Assembly: GCA_944325105.1 (NCBI GenBank)
Contig: CALUYW010000002.1
Location: forward strand, 62,001 to 126,000
Direction: 5' to 3'
Source of the DNA: Candidatus Gastranaerophilales bacterium
GTDB taxonomy: Bacteria; Cyanobacteriota; Vampirovibrionia; Gastranaerophilales; Gastranaerophilaceae
Length of the DNA stretch: 64,000 bases
Shown in pieces: positions 1-8,949 of this stretch (position 1 is the first letter of the stretch; each line of letters opens with the position of its first letter). The position numbers were made by a program, and so were the translations under genes. Below the pieces are notes generated by a model that saw nothing but the letters and a program-made list of their open reading frames with translations, did no database searches and was not told the DNA's origin.

Positions 1-249
1 ATAATTGCCGCAAGCGGTTTTCGCGACATGACACGTCTTGCCCTTACAAATGAGGTTTTGGCGTATGACATGCTTAAAATGAACAAAAAAAATATAGATA
101 AAAGTATAGATTTGTTTATTAAATCTCTCACTTACTTGAAAAACCTTAACGATGATGAGAGAATAGAGGTGCTTAAAAACATAAGCCAAAAAAGAGCACT
201 AATGTATGACAAAAAAGGTAAAAATAAATTCACTCCCAAGCTTGATTAA
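1..249 (+). CDS. tyrA: Prephenate dehydrogenase, C-terminal fragment (cut by window start)
   Basis: The frame is open from base 1, so the gene begins outside the window and the internal ATG at 28 is not its start. The visible part begins IIAASGFRDMTRLA, which matches the conserved ASGFRDxTR segment of TyrA-type prephenate dehydrogenases (tyrosine biosynthesis, NAD(P)-dependent oxidative decarboxylation of prephenate). A helical tail of about 65 residues follows, usual for the dimerisation domain. The stop lies inside the upstream extension of the next reading frame, so it is probably co-transcribed with the permease gene. Identification rests on one motif plus length and is fairly secure. Confidence 0.75.
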   Translation: MIAASGFRDMTRLALTNEVLAYDMLKMNKKNIDKSIDLFIKSLTYLKNLNDDERIEVLKNISQKRALMYDKKGKNKFTPKLD

Positions 250-277
250 AGCTTTTATCTATAAAAAATACAAAGAA

Positions 278-1381
278 ATGCCGCTTTTGGATAAATACAT
301 CTTAAAGCAGCTTTTGGAGGTATTTTTAATGGGTGTAATAATATTCACATCCATCATCTTTGCCTCCGAGACTTTTACTCAGCTTATAAAACAAATCACG
401 CTTTACGGCATACCTTTTAACATTGCCCTTATGATGATTGTACTTAACCTGCCTCAAGTATTTGTGCTTACAATACCAATCTCTACACTTTTTGCTACCG
501 TTATGACAATAAACAGGCTAAGTCTAAACTCTGAAATTACAGTGCTTAAAGCCTGCGGCATAAGCATTTCAAGAATATCAAAGCCAATATTTGCATTTGC
601 TATTGTTATGACATTTGTGAGCTTTTTTATAAGCGAGGTAATAGTCCCCACAACAAGCATGACATCAAAACACCTTGCTATTTATTCGCTGCAAAATAAA
701 CACGTGCCCGAGGGCAGAATGAATTTTACCCTGAAAGATTCAGGTAAAGACGGTGTATTAAAAAGGCTTATATATGTTGAAAAATGCGAAGATAAGACCC
801 TAAACAACATAACCCTTGTTGACTTATCCGATAAAGACGCAATACAGATAGTTCAGGCAAAAGCCGGTAGAACAGGAGCTTTAGGCTGGATATTTAACGG
901 AGGTGTAATTTATACCATATCAAGGAGCGGAAAAATCTTTAACACAAGTCTTTTTGACGATTCAACAGTAAGTTTTGGCATTGAAAACGCAGACGGACTT
1001 GTTAAAGAAACCGCAAGTCAGTACAACTTCTTTAAGCTTTTAAAATACATAAACAAAAATAAACTGGATAAAGAGTTTGTTGAAAAACTGAAAGTCAAAT
1101 ACCAAGTTGACCTCTATGACAAGCTGGCACTGCCCGTTACAACGCTTGCGCTTACAATAGTTGGCATCCCGCTTGCAATTACACCTCCTCGCGTAAGGTA
1201 TAACAGGGGATTTTTGTTCAGTGTAATTATAATTTTTGTGTACTATTTAATTCGCGCGTTCTCGCTGAATTTAGGCGAAACAAAGGCAATATCGCCGTTT
1301 ATGGCGGCGTGGCTGCCCGTTATTTCCATATTTCTTATAGGCTCATACCTGTATTACAAAAAAGCCTATACGATAAGCTAG
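278..1381 (+). CDS. LptF/LptG-family (YjgP/YjgQ) lipopolysaccharide export permease
   Basis: A membrane protein of the YjgP/YjgQ family, which forms the permease of the LptBFGC ABC transporter that extracts lipopolysaccharide from the inner membrane. I place the start at ATG 278 (MPLLDKYILKQLLEVF), because family members begin with this LDRYIxxxxL segment. The longer frame from 206 would add 24 residues and overlap tyrA. Three hydrophobic segments lie in the first 130 residues, a soluble beta-rich periplasmic part spans about 140-270, and three more membrane helices follow at the C-terminus (residues about 290-365), the usual 6-TM layout. Only one permease gene is here; a second subunit, if any, lies elsewhere. 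It implies an outer membrane. Confidence 0.85.
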   Translation: MPLLDKYILKQLLEVFLMGVIIFTSIIFASETFTQLIKQITLYGIPFNIALMMIVLNLPQVFVLTIPISTLFATVMTINRLSLNSEITVLKACGISISRISKPIFAFAIVMTFVSFFISEVIVPTTSMTSKHLAIYSLQNKHVPEGRMNFTLKDSGKDGVLKRLIYVEKCEDKTLNNITLVDLSDKDAIQIVQAKAGRTGALGWIFNGGVIYTISRSGKIFNTSLFDDSTVSFGIENADGLVKETASQYNFFKLLKYINKNKLDKEFVEKLKVKYQVDLYDKLALPVTTLALTIVGIPLAITPPRVRYNRGFLFSVIIIFVYYLIRAFSLNLGETKAISPFMAAWLPVISIFLIGSYLYYKKAYTIS

Positions 1382-2274
1382 AGCGCTATTTTTGACAAGA
1401 CATCGGGGAACTCGTCAATTAACACTTGTGCAAATACAATAGGGTCAATTTGCGTTGCCACTACCTGCAGCAAATCAGGCGGCAGCTCTTCTACCATAGG
1501 AATCAAAAACTCGGGGTCAAGCACTTCCATGGATTTTAAAATGTCGTGTTTTTCCATTGTGCGCATAGGGCGCGTTATATTTTCGGGGTTAATTTCTTCC
1601 ATAAGTTTGGGCTTTTCCTTGCACAAACCTACCATAAGGTCGATTTTATCAGTTCTTTTCATTCTTTGAAGCATTTTAGTAAAGTCATCGTCTTTCATAG
1701 CCTCAAGGAACTGCAGCTGTTCTTCCTGATTTTTTTCTTTCATTTGAACACCGAACTGTTCGACAAGAATCCTCTCAAGCTCGGTAGGGTCAAGGGATTC
1801 AAAATATTTCATGACATCTTTTCGCTCTACTTCGTCATTTTCAAGAAATTTATTCATCTCTTGAGTAGGCATAAGGGCAAAAATTTCCTTTAGTGTAAAG
1901 TTTTGCAAGACAACGCTTAAGAGCTCTTCTGTCTGGAGCTTGTTTAGCATTTCTATTATTTTATCTACCCTAAAATACTTTAAGCCCCAGAGCAAATCAT
2001 CCTGCTCAAGATAAGGAATAAGCTTTTCAAGGTCATTTTCGGATAAATTTCTGATAATCAAAAATCTGTTCTTGGGGTCCATTAACTGCAAAAGTTTAGC
2101 CAGCTTTTGGGGATTTTGCATGACAGAAGAAATCAGAGCCGCCGCAGAGTTGCCTTGCTGCTCTTCTATCTCCATGACTTCTTCAATACTCATTGAGGCA
2201 TACTCGTTCAATCTTCGAGTACTAATCTCAAAGTATTGCGTTAAATAATTCAAATCCAGATTTAGCTGAATCAA
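1378..2274 (-). CDS. Alpha-solenoid protein resembling MgtE N-terminal/FliG-type helical repeats
   Basis: A 298-residue soluble protein with a TTG start at 2274 preceded by a purine run (GGGG about 10 nt upstream). It is almost all helical, with repeated units of about 25-35 residues carrying L-x-x-L and 'L-x-P' patterns (for example LQLMDPKNR, FALMPTQEM, MEVLDPEFL, EELPPDLL). That periodicity is like the superhelical MgtE_N domain and the FliG middle domain, which share a fold. There is no membrane segment, so it is not a MgtE transporter. A link to the flagellar motor is possible but unproven. It converges with the permease gene: the palindrome CTAG at 1378-1381 provides the TAG stop for both genes. 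Confidence 0.5.
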   Translation of the reverse strand: MIQLNLDLNYLTQYFEISTRRLNEYASMSIEEVMEIEEQQGNSAAALISSVMQNPQKLAKLLQLMDPKNRFLIIRNLSENDLEKLIPYLEQDDLLWGLKYFRVDKIIEMLNKLQTEELLSVVLQNFTLKEIFALMPTQEMNKFLENDEVERKDVMKYFESLDPTELERILVEQFGVQMKEKNQEEQLQFLEAMKDDDFTKMLQRMKRTDKIDLMVGLCKEKPKLMEEINPENITRPMRTMEKHDILKSMEVLDPEFLIPMVEELPPDLLQVVATQIDPIVFAQVLIDEFPDVLSKIAL

Positions 2275-2304
2275 TTTTTTAACCCCGTGTAATTGTTTTT
2301 GCTG

Positions 2305-2332
2305 ATATAAGGGTACAACTATACCCTTATAT
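2305..2332. repeat. Perfect 11-bp inverted repeat between ileS and the solenoid gene
   Basis: ATATAAGGGTA, a 6-nt loop, then TACCCTTATAT. It lies 30 nt upstream of the TTG start of the solenoid gene and downstream of ileS. There is no T-run on either side, so a simple terminator is unlikely; an operator or an RNA hairpin in the leader fits better. A second AT-rich inverted repeat (AACAATTTTTG ... CAAAAATTGT, about 2340-2382) sits next to it, close to the ileS stop, and may end the ileS transcript. Confidence 0.5.
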
Positions 2333-2390
2333 AATAATTAACAATTTTTGTAAGAGCAAATTACACGCTTTTCAAAAATTGTAACACAGG

Positions 2391-5204
2391 TTAACAATTG
2401 ATTGCTTGAGCACAATCCTCACAAATACCGTCAGTGTTTAAGTCGCGATATTTCCAGCATCTTTCGCACTTTTGACCTTTTGCTTTTTGAATTTTTACAC
2501 TGTAGCCGTCTTGTTCAAACTCGCTAATTGTATCAAAATCAGCATTTTTGTTTACTAAAACATGAGATACAATGTATAAATCTCCCAAATCATCAGCGTA
2601 TTTTTCAAGTAGGGCTTGATTTTTAGCATCATCTGAAGTTATTAAAATATCCACTTCAAGAGAGCTGCCGACAATTTTTTCATCTCCCGAGCGAAGAGGC
2701 TCAATAGCGTGAGATACGATATCACGAGTTTTTAGAAGTTGAGAAAACTCTTCCTCAAGCTCAGGGTTATCCCACTGAGGTTTAACCTTAACCCAGTCTG
2801 AGAGCAAAATACTCTCCAAACCGCCCCTTTGGCACTCGGGCATATTTTGCCAGATGTCTTCTGCCTGATGAGGCATAACCGGAACTAAAATACGCACAAG
2901 GGTTTGAAGTATTTCATACATTACACTCTGACAAGCACGACGTGAGAGCGATTTTTTACCCGAGGTATATAATCTGTCTTTTACAATATCAAGGTAAAAA
3001 GAGCTCAAGTCAACTGCCGCAAAGTTTTGCAGGTATTGGAAATATTTATAAAATTCATAATTCTCAAATGCTTCATCAACATTTTTAACAAGAGAATTCA
3101 GACGAGAAAGGGCGAATTTATCAATACTTTTTAGCTCATCGTATTGAACATAATCGCTCTTAGGGTCAAAATCAAATAAGTTACCCAATAAAAATCTTGC
3201 GGTGTTTCTTGTCTTTTTGAAAATTTCAACAAGCTGCTTGATTATATTTTCACCGATTTTAATATCGTTTCTGTAATCAACGCTTGCTGCCCAAAGTCTT
3301 AGGACATCTGCACCATAGACTTTTGTAACTTCTTGAGGAAGAACAACATTTCCTAAAGACTTAGACATTTTTCTTCCTTCGCCGTCAAGCACAAAGCCGT
3401 GGGTTAAAACGGTTTTATAAGGTGCAATTCCTTTTGTTGCAACGCAAGTTAAAAGAGATGACTGGAACCAGCCTCTGTGTTGGTCAGAACCCTCTAAATA
3501 CATCTCAACGGGGATTGTGCCAAGCTCGTCACTTCTTTTTTCCACAACGGCTGACCAAGAAGAACCTGAGTCAAACCAAACATCCATGATGTCCGTTTCT
3601 TTTTCAAATTCACTGCAGCCGCATTCGCACTTATAACCCTCGGGTAAGAAGTCTTTTGCTTCGTATTTTACCCAAGCGTCAGAAGATTCTTTTTCAAATT
3701 TATTTGCAATTATTTCTATGCTTTCTTTTGTAACAATTGGTTTTTGACATTTTTTACAATACAGAACAGGAATAGGCACACCCCATGCTCTTTGGCGAGA
3801 AATACACCAGTCAGAGCGGTTTTCAACCATGTTAGAGATTCTTTTTTCTCCTGCTGCAGGTATCCAAGTTACGTTTTTGATAGCTTCAAGAGTTTTGTCT
3901 TTAAAATCGCCGACTTTTACGAACCACTGAGGAGTTGCCCTGTACATAACGGGATTTTTACATCTCCAGCAGTGAGGATAACTGTGAGTTATGGGCGACT
4001 GTTTAATAAGCGCGCCAAGCTCTTTTAGTTTTTCTATTACAAGAGAATTTCCCTTGTAGTACGGTACACCCTCAAGCTCGGGAACTTGACTTGTCCAGCG
4101 GCCTTTTGAATCAAAGGGTGAAAATGTTTCTATGTCATATTTTTGACAAACTTCCCAGTCCTCAAGACCATGACCCGGGGCAGTGTGAACAGCACCTGTA
4201 CCTGCTTCAAGGGTGACATGTTCTCCCACAAGAATCGGAGAAAATCTGTCATACATCGGGTGTTTTGTTCTGAGGTTTTCTAGCTCAATACCTCTTACGC
4301 AAGAACCTACAAGCTTAATGTCGCTCCATTCAACATCATTTGTAAAGCTTTCCAAGAGCTCTTTTGCAACAATATAGTTAGCTCCCTGATATTCAAAAAT
4401 TTGATATTCAAAATCAGGATGCAAACTTATTGCCATATTAGATGGGATTGTCCAAGGGGTTGTTGTCCAGATGATACTGTATAGAGGCTTATTTGAATCA
4501 AGATTTGCCATTTTGTAGATTTTTTCAGCATCCTCATCGACAAATCTGAATTTTACATATATTGATTCTGATGTATGGTCAGCATATTCAACCTCGGCCT
4601 CAGCAAGAGCGGTTTCGCAGCTTGCACACCAATAAACAGGTTTCAAGCCTTTTTGAACATAGCCTTTTTGATACATATCATAAAAAACTCTTATCTGTTG
4701 AGCTTCAAACTCGGGAGCAATTGAAAGATATGGGTTTTCCCAGTTGCCCCAAACGCCTAAGCGCTTGAAGTTTGCCTCTTGTCCTTTTAAATTTTTAAGA
4801 GCAAACTCACGGCATTTTTGCCTAAGCTCATAAGGAGTAAGCGCCTCTCTTCCGCCTTTTATGTTCTTTACAACGGCGTTTTCAATAGGCAGACCATGAG
4901 CGTCATAACCGGGGACATATGGCGCATAGTAGCCTTTTTGAGATTTATATTTTATAACTATATCTTTTAAAATTTTATTTAGTGCGGTACCTATGTGAAT
5001 TTTATCGGAACTTAAATACGGAGGGCCGTCGTGGAGAATGAACTTATTTGCCTTGTCGCGCTGAGCAATATTTTTTTCATAAATTTTGTTATCTTCCCAA
5101 AACTTTTGGATTTCAACTTCTCTTACAGGTGCGTTAGCACGCATTGCAAGAGTTGTTTGCGGCAAATTAAGCGTGTTTTTAAATTCTTTTTTGTCCTCTG
5201 ACAT
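2391..5204 (-). CDS. ileS: Isoleucyl-tRNA synthetase
   Basis: Class I aminoacyl-tRNA synthetase charging tRNA-Ile, 937 residues from ATG 5204. That ATG is chosen because GAGGAA lies 7 nt upstream; an in-frame GTG at 5219 would place the SD inside the gene. The HIGH-type signature is HIGT (residues 70-73, in GPPYLSSDKIHIGT) and KMSKS appears at about residue 610 (GRKMSKSLGN). The CP1 editing region lies between them. The C-terminus carries a CxxC...CxxC zinc finger (CERCWKY ... ICEDC, last about 30 residues), as in full-length bacterial IleS. No T-box leader is visible upstream. Confidence 0.97.
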   Translation of the reverse strand: MSEDKKEFKNTLNLPQTTLAMRANAPVREVEIQKFWEDNKIYEKNIAQRDKANKFILHDGPPYLSSDKIHIGTALNKILKDIVIKYKSQKGYYAPYVPGYDAHGLPIENAVVKNIKGGREALTPYELRQKCREFALKNLKGQEANFKRLGVWGNWENPYLSIAPEFEAQQIRVFYDMYQKGYVQKGLKPVYWCASCETALAEAEVEYADHTSESIYVKFRFVDEDAEKIYKMANLDSNKPLYSIIWTTTPWTIPSNMAISLHPDFEYQIFEYQGANYIVAKELLESFTNDVEWSDIKLVGSCVRGIELENLRTKHPMYDRFSPILVGEHVTLEAGTGAVHTAPGHGLEDWEVCQKYDIETFSPFDSKGRWTSQVPELEGVPYYKGNSLVIEKLKELGALIKQSPITHSYPHCWRCKNPVMYRATPQWFVKVGDFKDKTLEAIKNVTWIPAAGEKRISNMVENRSDWCISRQRAWGVPIPVLYCKKCQKPIVTKESIEIIANKFEKESSDAWVKYEAKDFLPEGYKCECGCSEFEKETDIMDVWFDSGSSWSAVVEKRSDELGTIPVEMYLEGSDQHRGWFQSSLLTCVATKGIAPYKTVLTHGFVLDGEGRKMSKSLGNVVLPQEVTKVYGADVLRLWAASVDYRNDIKIGENIIKQLVEIFKKTRNTARFLLGNLFDFDPKSDYVQYDELKSIDKFALSRLNSLVKNVDEAFENYEFYKYFQYLQNFAAVDLSSFYLDIVKDRLYTSGKKSLSRRACQSVMYEILQTLVRILVPVMPHQAEDIWQNMPECQRGGLESILLSDWVKVKPQWDNPELEEEFSQLLKTRDIVSHAIEPLRSGDEKIVGSSLEVDILITSDDAKNQALLEKYADDLGDLYIVSHVLVNKNADFDTISEFEQDGYSVKIQKAKGQKCERCWKYRDLNTDGICEDCAQAINC

Positions 5205-5377
5205 ATCCTTATTCCTCACATAAATACAATATTATTCTATGATAAAAAAAATTATTTTCAAAATTGAGAACACTACAAAATATAATTTTAAGAAATGTAA
5301 AAAAAATACAAAACCTGTCAACTCTTTTTATTCATACGCTTTGACATACTACAAGTTTAAAATCAGGAAAATTGTAT

Positions 5378-6382
5378 ATGCTAAAAGTTTCCTCTAATTA
5401 TACAAGCATATTGGCAACAGCGAGCAAACCGACTTCAAATCCTATAAGACAAAAATCATTGCCATTTAAAGGTAATATCAACAAGGCAGACCAAGATGCA
5501 TTTACAAGAAGCACAAACCCGAAAGAAGCTCTTCCTAAGAACCTAAAAGCCGAGTATGTAAAAGCACTTGAACAAACAGGCTATAGCGCTTTTGAACAAA
5601 AAGACTATAAAGCCTGTATAGCAAGCTTGGAAGAAGTGGTTGAAATCAACCCCGAATCGGCTAAAGCTTGGCATGCCAAGGCAAGTGCGGAAAAGGAACT
5701 TGGATTATATGAAGAAGCAATTCAAGACTACACGCGCGCTTTTACATTAAGACCGGATAGCGCAAACAGTATTGGACTTAGAGGATTAAGTAAGACAAAA
5801 TATGCTCAAAGTTTGCGAAAACAAGACCCTGAAAAAGCCAGAGAATTATATATATCGGCAATTATTGACTACAGTAAAAGTCTTGAAATAAAACCAAACC
5901 CCGACTTTTACGATTTAAAAGCAAATGCGTTGATGATTACAGGAAGATACGAAGAAGCAGTTAAATCTCTTGATGAAAGCATTTTACTGAATGAAGCGGA
6001 ACTTGAAAAACAACCTGACAATAAAAGATTAAAAGTAAAACTCGGCGATGCACATCATAAAAAAGGTATATGCCTTTACGCAATAGCGGGAGGCCCGCGT
6101 TCAAACGTAAATATTCAAGCTCGAGATGAATTTAGTAAGGCTATACAATACGTACCAAACTCTGCAAATAGCTATTACGAAAGAGCGCGCGTTAACAGAA
6201 GAATAGACATTGAAGAAGCAAAAGCCGACATAGAAAAAGCCATCGAAATGGCTCCGAAAAGGGCTCATTATTACAGACTGCTCGGTGATATGCTGGTTAT
6301 GAGCGATAACGAAGAAGAAAGACAGCAAGGTTTTGACTACATTGCAACATCAATAAAGCTAAAACAGGAAGAAGAACAATAA
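5378..6382 (+). CDS. TPR-repeat protein with N-terminal VSS...LPFKG tag
   Basis: A 334-residue protein made mostly of tetratricopeptide repeats (about residues 45-330; typical units are YKACIASLEEVVEINPESAKAW and YEEAIQDYTRAFTLRPDSA). The ATG at 5378 follows AGGAAA by 8 nt; a TTG two codons upstream is less likely. It has no signal peptide. Instead the first 33 residues are Ser/Thr/Lys-rich and low in structure, beginning MLKVSSN and ending SLPFKGN. The same layout occurs in the two amylase-superfamily proteins later in the window. The partner is unknown; TPRs mediate protein-protein contacts. Confidence 0.8.
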   Translation: MLKVSSNYTSILATASKPTSNPIRQKSLPFKGNINKADQDAFTRSTNPKEALPKNLKAEYVKALEQTGYSAFEQKDYKACIASLEEVVEINPESAKAWHAKASAEKELGLYEEAIQDYTRAFTLRPDSANSIGLRGLSKTKYAQSLRKQDPEKARELYISAIIDYSKSLEIKPNPDFYDLKANALMITGRYEEAVKSLDESILLNEAELEKQPDNKRLKVKLGDAHHKKGICLYAIAGGPRSNVNIQARDEFSKAIQYVPNSANSYYERARVNRRIDIEEAKADIEKAIEMAPKRAHYYRLLGDMLVMSDNEEERQQGFDYIATSIKLKQEEEQ

Positions 6383-6415
6383 AATATAAAAGCCTCAAAA
6401 GAGAGCTTTTATATT
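6383..6415 (+). terminator. Hairpin terminator after the TPR gene
   Basis: An 11-bp perfect stem (AATATAAAAGC / GCTTTTATATT) with an 11-nt loop lies directly after the TPR stop codon. The T-rich stretch after it is broken (GCTTTTAATATTT), so strength is uncertain. Confidence 0.55.
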
Positions 6416-6430
6416 GCTTTTAATATTTGA

Positions 6431-6448
6431 TGTGATAATCTTAACACT
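6431..6448 (+). promoter_or_regulatory. Extended -10 promoter very close to hisG start
   Basis: TGTGATAAT gives an extended -10 (TGn + GATAAT, 6434-6439) ending 9 nt before the hisG ATG. No Shine-Dalgarno is seen before the ATG. The predicted leader is 2-3 nt or none. No clear -35 is found. Confidence 0.4.
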
Positions 6449-7318
6449 ATGGATAATACATTAAAAATAGCTATCCCTAATAAAGGGAGACTTTCAACGA
6501 AAATTTATGAACTTTTAAACAATGCAGGCCTGTCTTTTGGCACAAAAGATGAAAGATGTCTAAAAATCGCAACTCGTGACGGCAAGTATTCTCTTATATT
6601 TGTCAGAACTCAGGATATTCCAAGATTCTTAGATGCCAAAGTCGCTGATGTAGGCTTTACGGGCTGGGATGTCGTAGTTGAGGAAGGCGTTGAACTTGAT
6701 AAAGTTAAAGACTTTGACTTTGGCGCATGCGAAATGGTGGTAGCGGTTAAAGATGAAGACACTTATAAAACCCCCTCTGATCTGCCAAATGAAATTAATG
6801 TTGCGACATCGTTTCCTAATATTGCAAAAAGATATTTTGAAAGCTTAGGCAAAAAAGCAAAAATTATTGAAGTATCAGGAGCGGTTGAAATTACACCCTC
6901 ATTAGGTCTTAGTGATGTTGTAATTGATATAACGTCAACAGGTTCAACCCTAAAGTCAAACAGGCTTAGAATAATTGATAAAATTCTTAAATCAACGGCA
7001 GTAATTGTTGCAAGAAAAAATCTTGAAGAAGATAAACAAAAGAAACTAAACTCACTAATAAGGGCGCTTGACTCGGTAATTGACGCTCAAGAGAAAAAGT
7101 ACCTTATGGTACATGTTCCAAAAAACAAAATCGAAGAGGTCAAAAGCTTTATGCCGGGGCTATCTTCCCCTACCGTTACGCAGCTTTGGGGCGATAGCGA
7201 AAATGTTGTAATTCACGTTGTTGTAGATAAAGACAAAGTCTATGACAGTATTGACCACCTAAAATCCATAGGCGGCAAAGGTATTTTGATTTTAACCGTT
7301 GACCAGATGGTGAAATAA
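6449..7318 (+). CDS. hisG: ATP phosphoribosyltransferase, long form
   Basis: Catalyses the first step of histidine biosynthesis (ATP + PRPP to phosphoribosyl-ATP). The N-terminal catalytic part begins IAIPNKGRLS. The PRPP-binding loop is visible at about residues 153-176 (DVVIDITSTGSTLKSNRL). At 289 residues with a C-terminal ACT-like domain (about 210-289, KYLMVHVPKNKIEEV...), it is the long HisG type, which is feedback-inhibited by histidine and does not need HisZ. The stop overlaps the mazG start by one base (TAATG), so translation is probably coupled. Confidence 0.95.
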   Translation: MDNTLKIAIPNKGRLSTKIYELLNNAGLSFGTKDERCLKIATRDGKYSLIFVRTQDIPRFLDAKVADVGFTGWDVVVEEGVELDKVKDFDFGACEMVVAVKDEDTYKTPSDLPNEINVATSFPNIAKRYFESLGKKAKIIEVSGAVEITPSLGLSDVVIDITSTGSTLKSNRLRIIDKILKSTAVIVARKNLEEDKQKKLNSLIRALDSVIDAQEKKYLMVHVPKNKIEEVKSFMPGLSSPTVTQLWGDSENVVIHVVVDKDKVYDSIDHLKSIGGKGILILTVDQMVK

Positions 7319-8082
7319 TGAAAAGTAATATTGAAAAGCTCCTTGAAACAATGCGCATTTTAAGGGGAGAAAACGGCTGCAAGTGGGATAGGGAACAAAC
7401 TCATAAAAGCATTAGAGAAAATATGCTTGAAGAAGCCTATGAGGCAATTGATGCCATAAATGCAAACGATATGAAACACCTTAGGGAAGAGCTTGGCGAT
7501 GTGCTTTTGCAAGTTGTACTGCATGCGCAAATTGCAGATGACAACGGTTATTTTAACTTTGATGATGTGGCAAAAACAATTAATGAAAAGCTTATACACC
7601 GCCACCCGCACGTTTTTTCAGACACCAAAGTAGCTGATGTAGGAGAAATTTTATCTAACTGGGAAAAGTTAAAACTTGAGGAAAAACCCCACAGAAAAAG
7701 TGTTCTGGATGGTATTTCAAAATCTCAAAGCGCTCTTATGAAAGCTCAAAAAATCTCCAAAAAAGCAGTGAGAGCAGGTTTTGAGTGGCAGAATATCGAG
7801 CAGCTTAAAGACTGCGTAAAAAGCGAGTTTATTGAGTTTGAAAACGCAAAAACCCAGCAAGAAAAAGAGGAAGAGTTTGGCGATATTCTCTTTGCCCTTG
7901 TTAATTTGGCAAGATGGAACAAAATTGATGCCGAGCAGGCGCTAAATATCGCAAATGAAAAATTTACAAAAAGATTTAAAAAAATGGAAGAACTCGCCCA
8001 AAAACCCCTTGGTGAATTAAGTTTTGATGAGTGGGATACACTCTGGCGCAAAGCTAAAAAAGAAGTTTCAAATGAGCTTTAA
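7318..8082 (+). CDS. mazG: MazG nucleoside triphosphate pyrophosphohydrolase
   Basis: An all-alpha NTP pyrophosphohydrolase of 254 residues, the usual two-domain MazG length. The N-terminal domain shows the family signature CKWDREQTHKS...ENMLEEAYEAIDAI...LREELGDVLLQVVLHA, with the ExxE and ExxD metal ligands. A second copy follows at about 175-205 (VKSEFIEFENA...EEFGDILFALVNLARW). It cleaves non-canonical or damaged NTPs to NMP and PPi. Coupling to hisG is notable because HisE, the next histidine enzyme, belongs to the same superfamily; whether this MazG covers that step is not known. Confidence 0.95.
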   Translation: MKSNIEKLLETMRILRGENGCKWDREQTHKSIRENMLEEAYEAIDAINANDMKHLREELGDVLLQVVLHAQIADDNGYFNFDDVAKTINEKLIHRHPHVFSDTKVADVGEILSNWEKLKLEEKPHRKSVLDGISKSQSALMKAQKISKKAVRAGFEWQNIEQLKDCVKSEFIEFENAKTQQEKEEEFGDILFALVNLARWNKIDAEQALNIANEKFTKRFKKMEELAQKPLGELSFDEWDTLWRKAKKEVSNEL

Positions 8083-8086
8083 AAGC

Positions 8087-8121
8087 TTTACAGATAAGGC
8101 CGTTTAACGTATAATCACCCT
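8087..8121 (+). promoter_or_regulatory. Consensus promoter giving a leaderless transcript
   Basis: -35 TTTACA (8087-8092), 17-bp spacer, -10 TATAAT (8110-8115), then only six bases before the ATG at 8122. Transcription would begin at or within a base or two of the start codon. No Shine-Dalgarno is possible. Confidence 0.75.
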
Positions 8122-8940
8122 ATGAGAAAATTAATTTTAATATTTATTTTCACTATATTTTTTTCAGGTGTTGCAAGTGCAAAAAGTGTTGAGTTTTCGG
8201 TAGTTTCAAATGCGGGAGTTCAAACCGATACATCGGTTAAAGATGCTCAAAAACTTACACCCTCCATTAAAAAACTTATGGACTCAATTGACTTAATAAA
8301 CAAAAACGGCAGCGAGTTTACAATATTTCTGGGCGATAATCTTGCAGCAGCCAACAAATACAATCTTGTAATGTTTTCAAAAATTATAAGAAAACTAAAA
8401 AAACCTGTTTATGTGGCCATTGGCGATAAAGATGTCGCACAGACAAAAAACCTTGATAAAAAAGAATATTATAGAATTTTAAATCTCTTTTCCAAAAACA
8501 GAATAAAGAAACTCCCCGAGGCTAAAAAAATAAACGGTTTTGTATTTGTGTTTATGGATGGAGTAAATCAGTTTATACCTACACAGTACGGATATTACAG
8601 AGAAAGTGAACTTGCAGAACTTGATATTATTTTGAAAAAATACAAAAACGACCCTGTGGTAATTATAGGACACTATCCGATATACTCATCTGACGAAATA
8701 AAAGAAACAATATTGCCTCACAATATTGAGAGCTTTTATAATACATTATCCAAGCACAAAAATGTAATAGCAGTAGTTTCAGGTCATCATAACATTGACG
8801 ATGAGTACACAAAAGACGGGATTTATAACATATCGGTACAATCATTAGATAAAAATTCTGAATTTAAAAAAATCTACATTGACTACACCGACAGGGCAAA
8901 ATTCACTTTCGTAAAAACCAGAGTATACAAGGTAGAATAA
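8122..8940 (+). CDS. Exported metallophosphoesterase-like protein with degenerate metal site
   Basis: A 272-residue protein with a cleavable signal peptide (MRKLILIFIFTIFFSGVASA, cleavage after about residue 20). The order of motifs follows the calcineurin-like phosphoesterase fold: FLGDN (about 70), AIGDKD (about 94, where the family has GNHE/D), GHYP (about 184) and SGHHN (about 213). The first motif, normally DxH, reads SVVSNAG, so one metal-binding pair seems lost. It may be a weak hydrolase or a non-catalytic binder. Ten bases separate it from the ArnT-like gene, so the two form an operon. Substrate unknown. Confidence 0.6.
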   Translation: MRKLILIFIFTIFFSGVASAKSVEFSVVSNAGVQTDTSVKDAQKLTPSIKKLMDSIDLINKNGSEFTIFLGDNLAAANKYNLVMFSKIIRKLKKPVYVAIGDKDVAQTKNLDKKEYYRILNLFSKNRIKKLPEAKKINGFVFVFMDGVNQFIPTQYGYYRESELAELDIILKKYKNDPVVIIGHYPIYSSDEIKETILPHNIESFYNTLSKHKNVIAVVSGHHNIDDEYTKDGIYNISVQSLDKNSEFKKIYIDYTDRAKFTFVKTRVYKVE

Positions 8941-8949
8941 GGAGTAAAG

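Noticed and set aside
1546-1893. 115-codon plus-strand frame inside the solenoid gene
   Set aside because: Phe/His-rich shadow of a well-formed gene on the other strand; no SD.
5205-5377. A T-box riboswitch upstream of ileS
   Set aside because: No T-box consensus or specifier hairpin can be seen in the 170-bp intergenic region.
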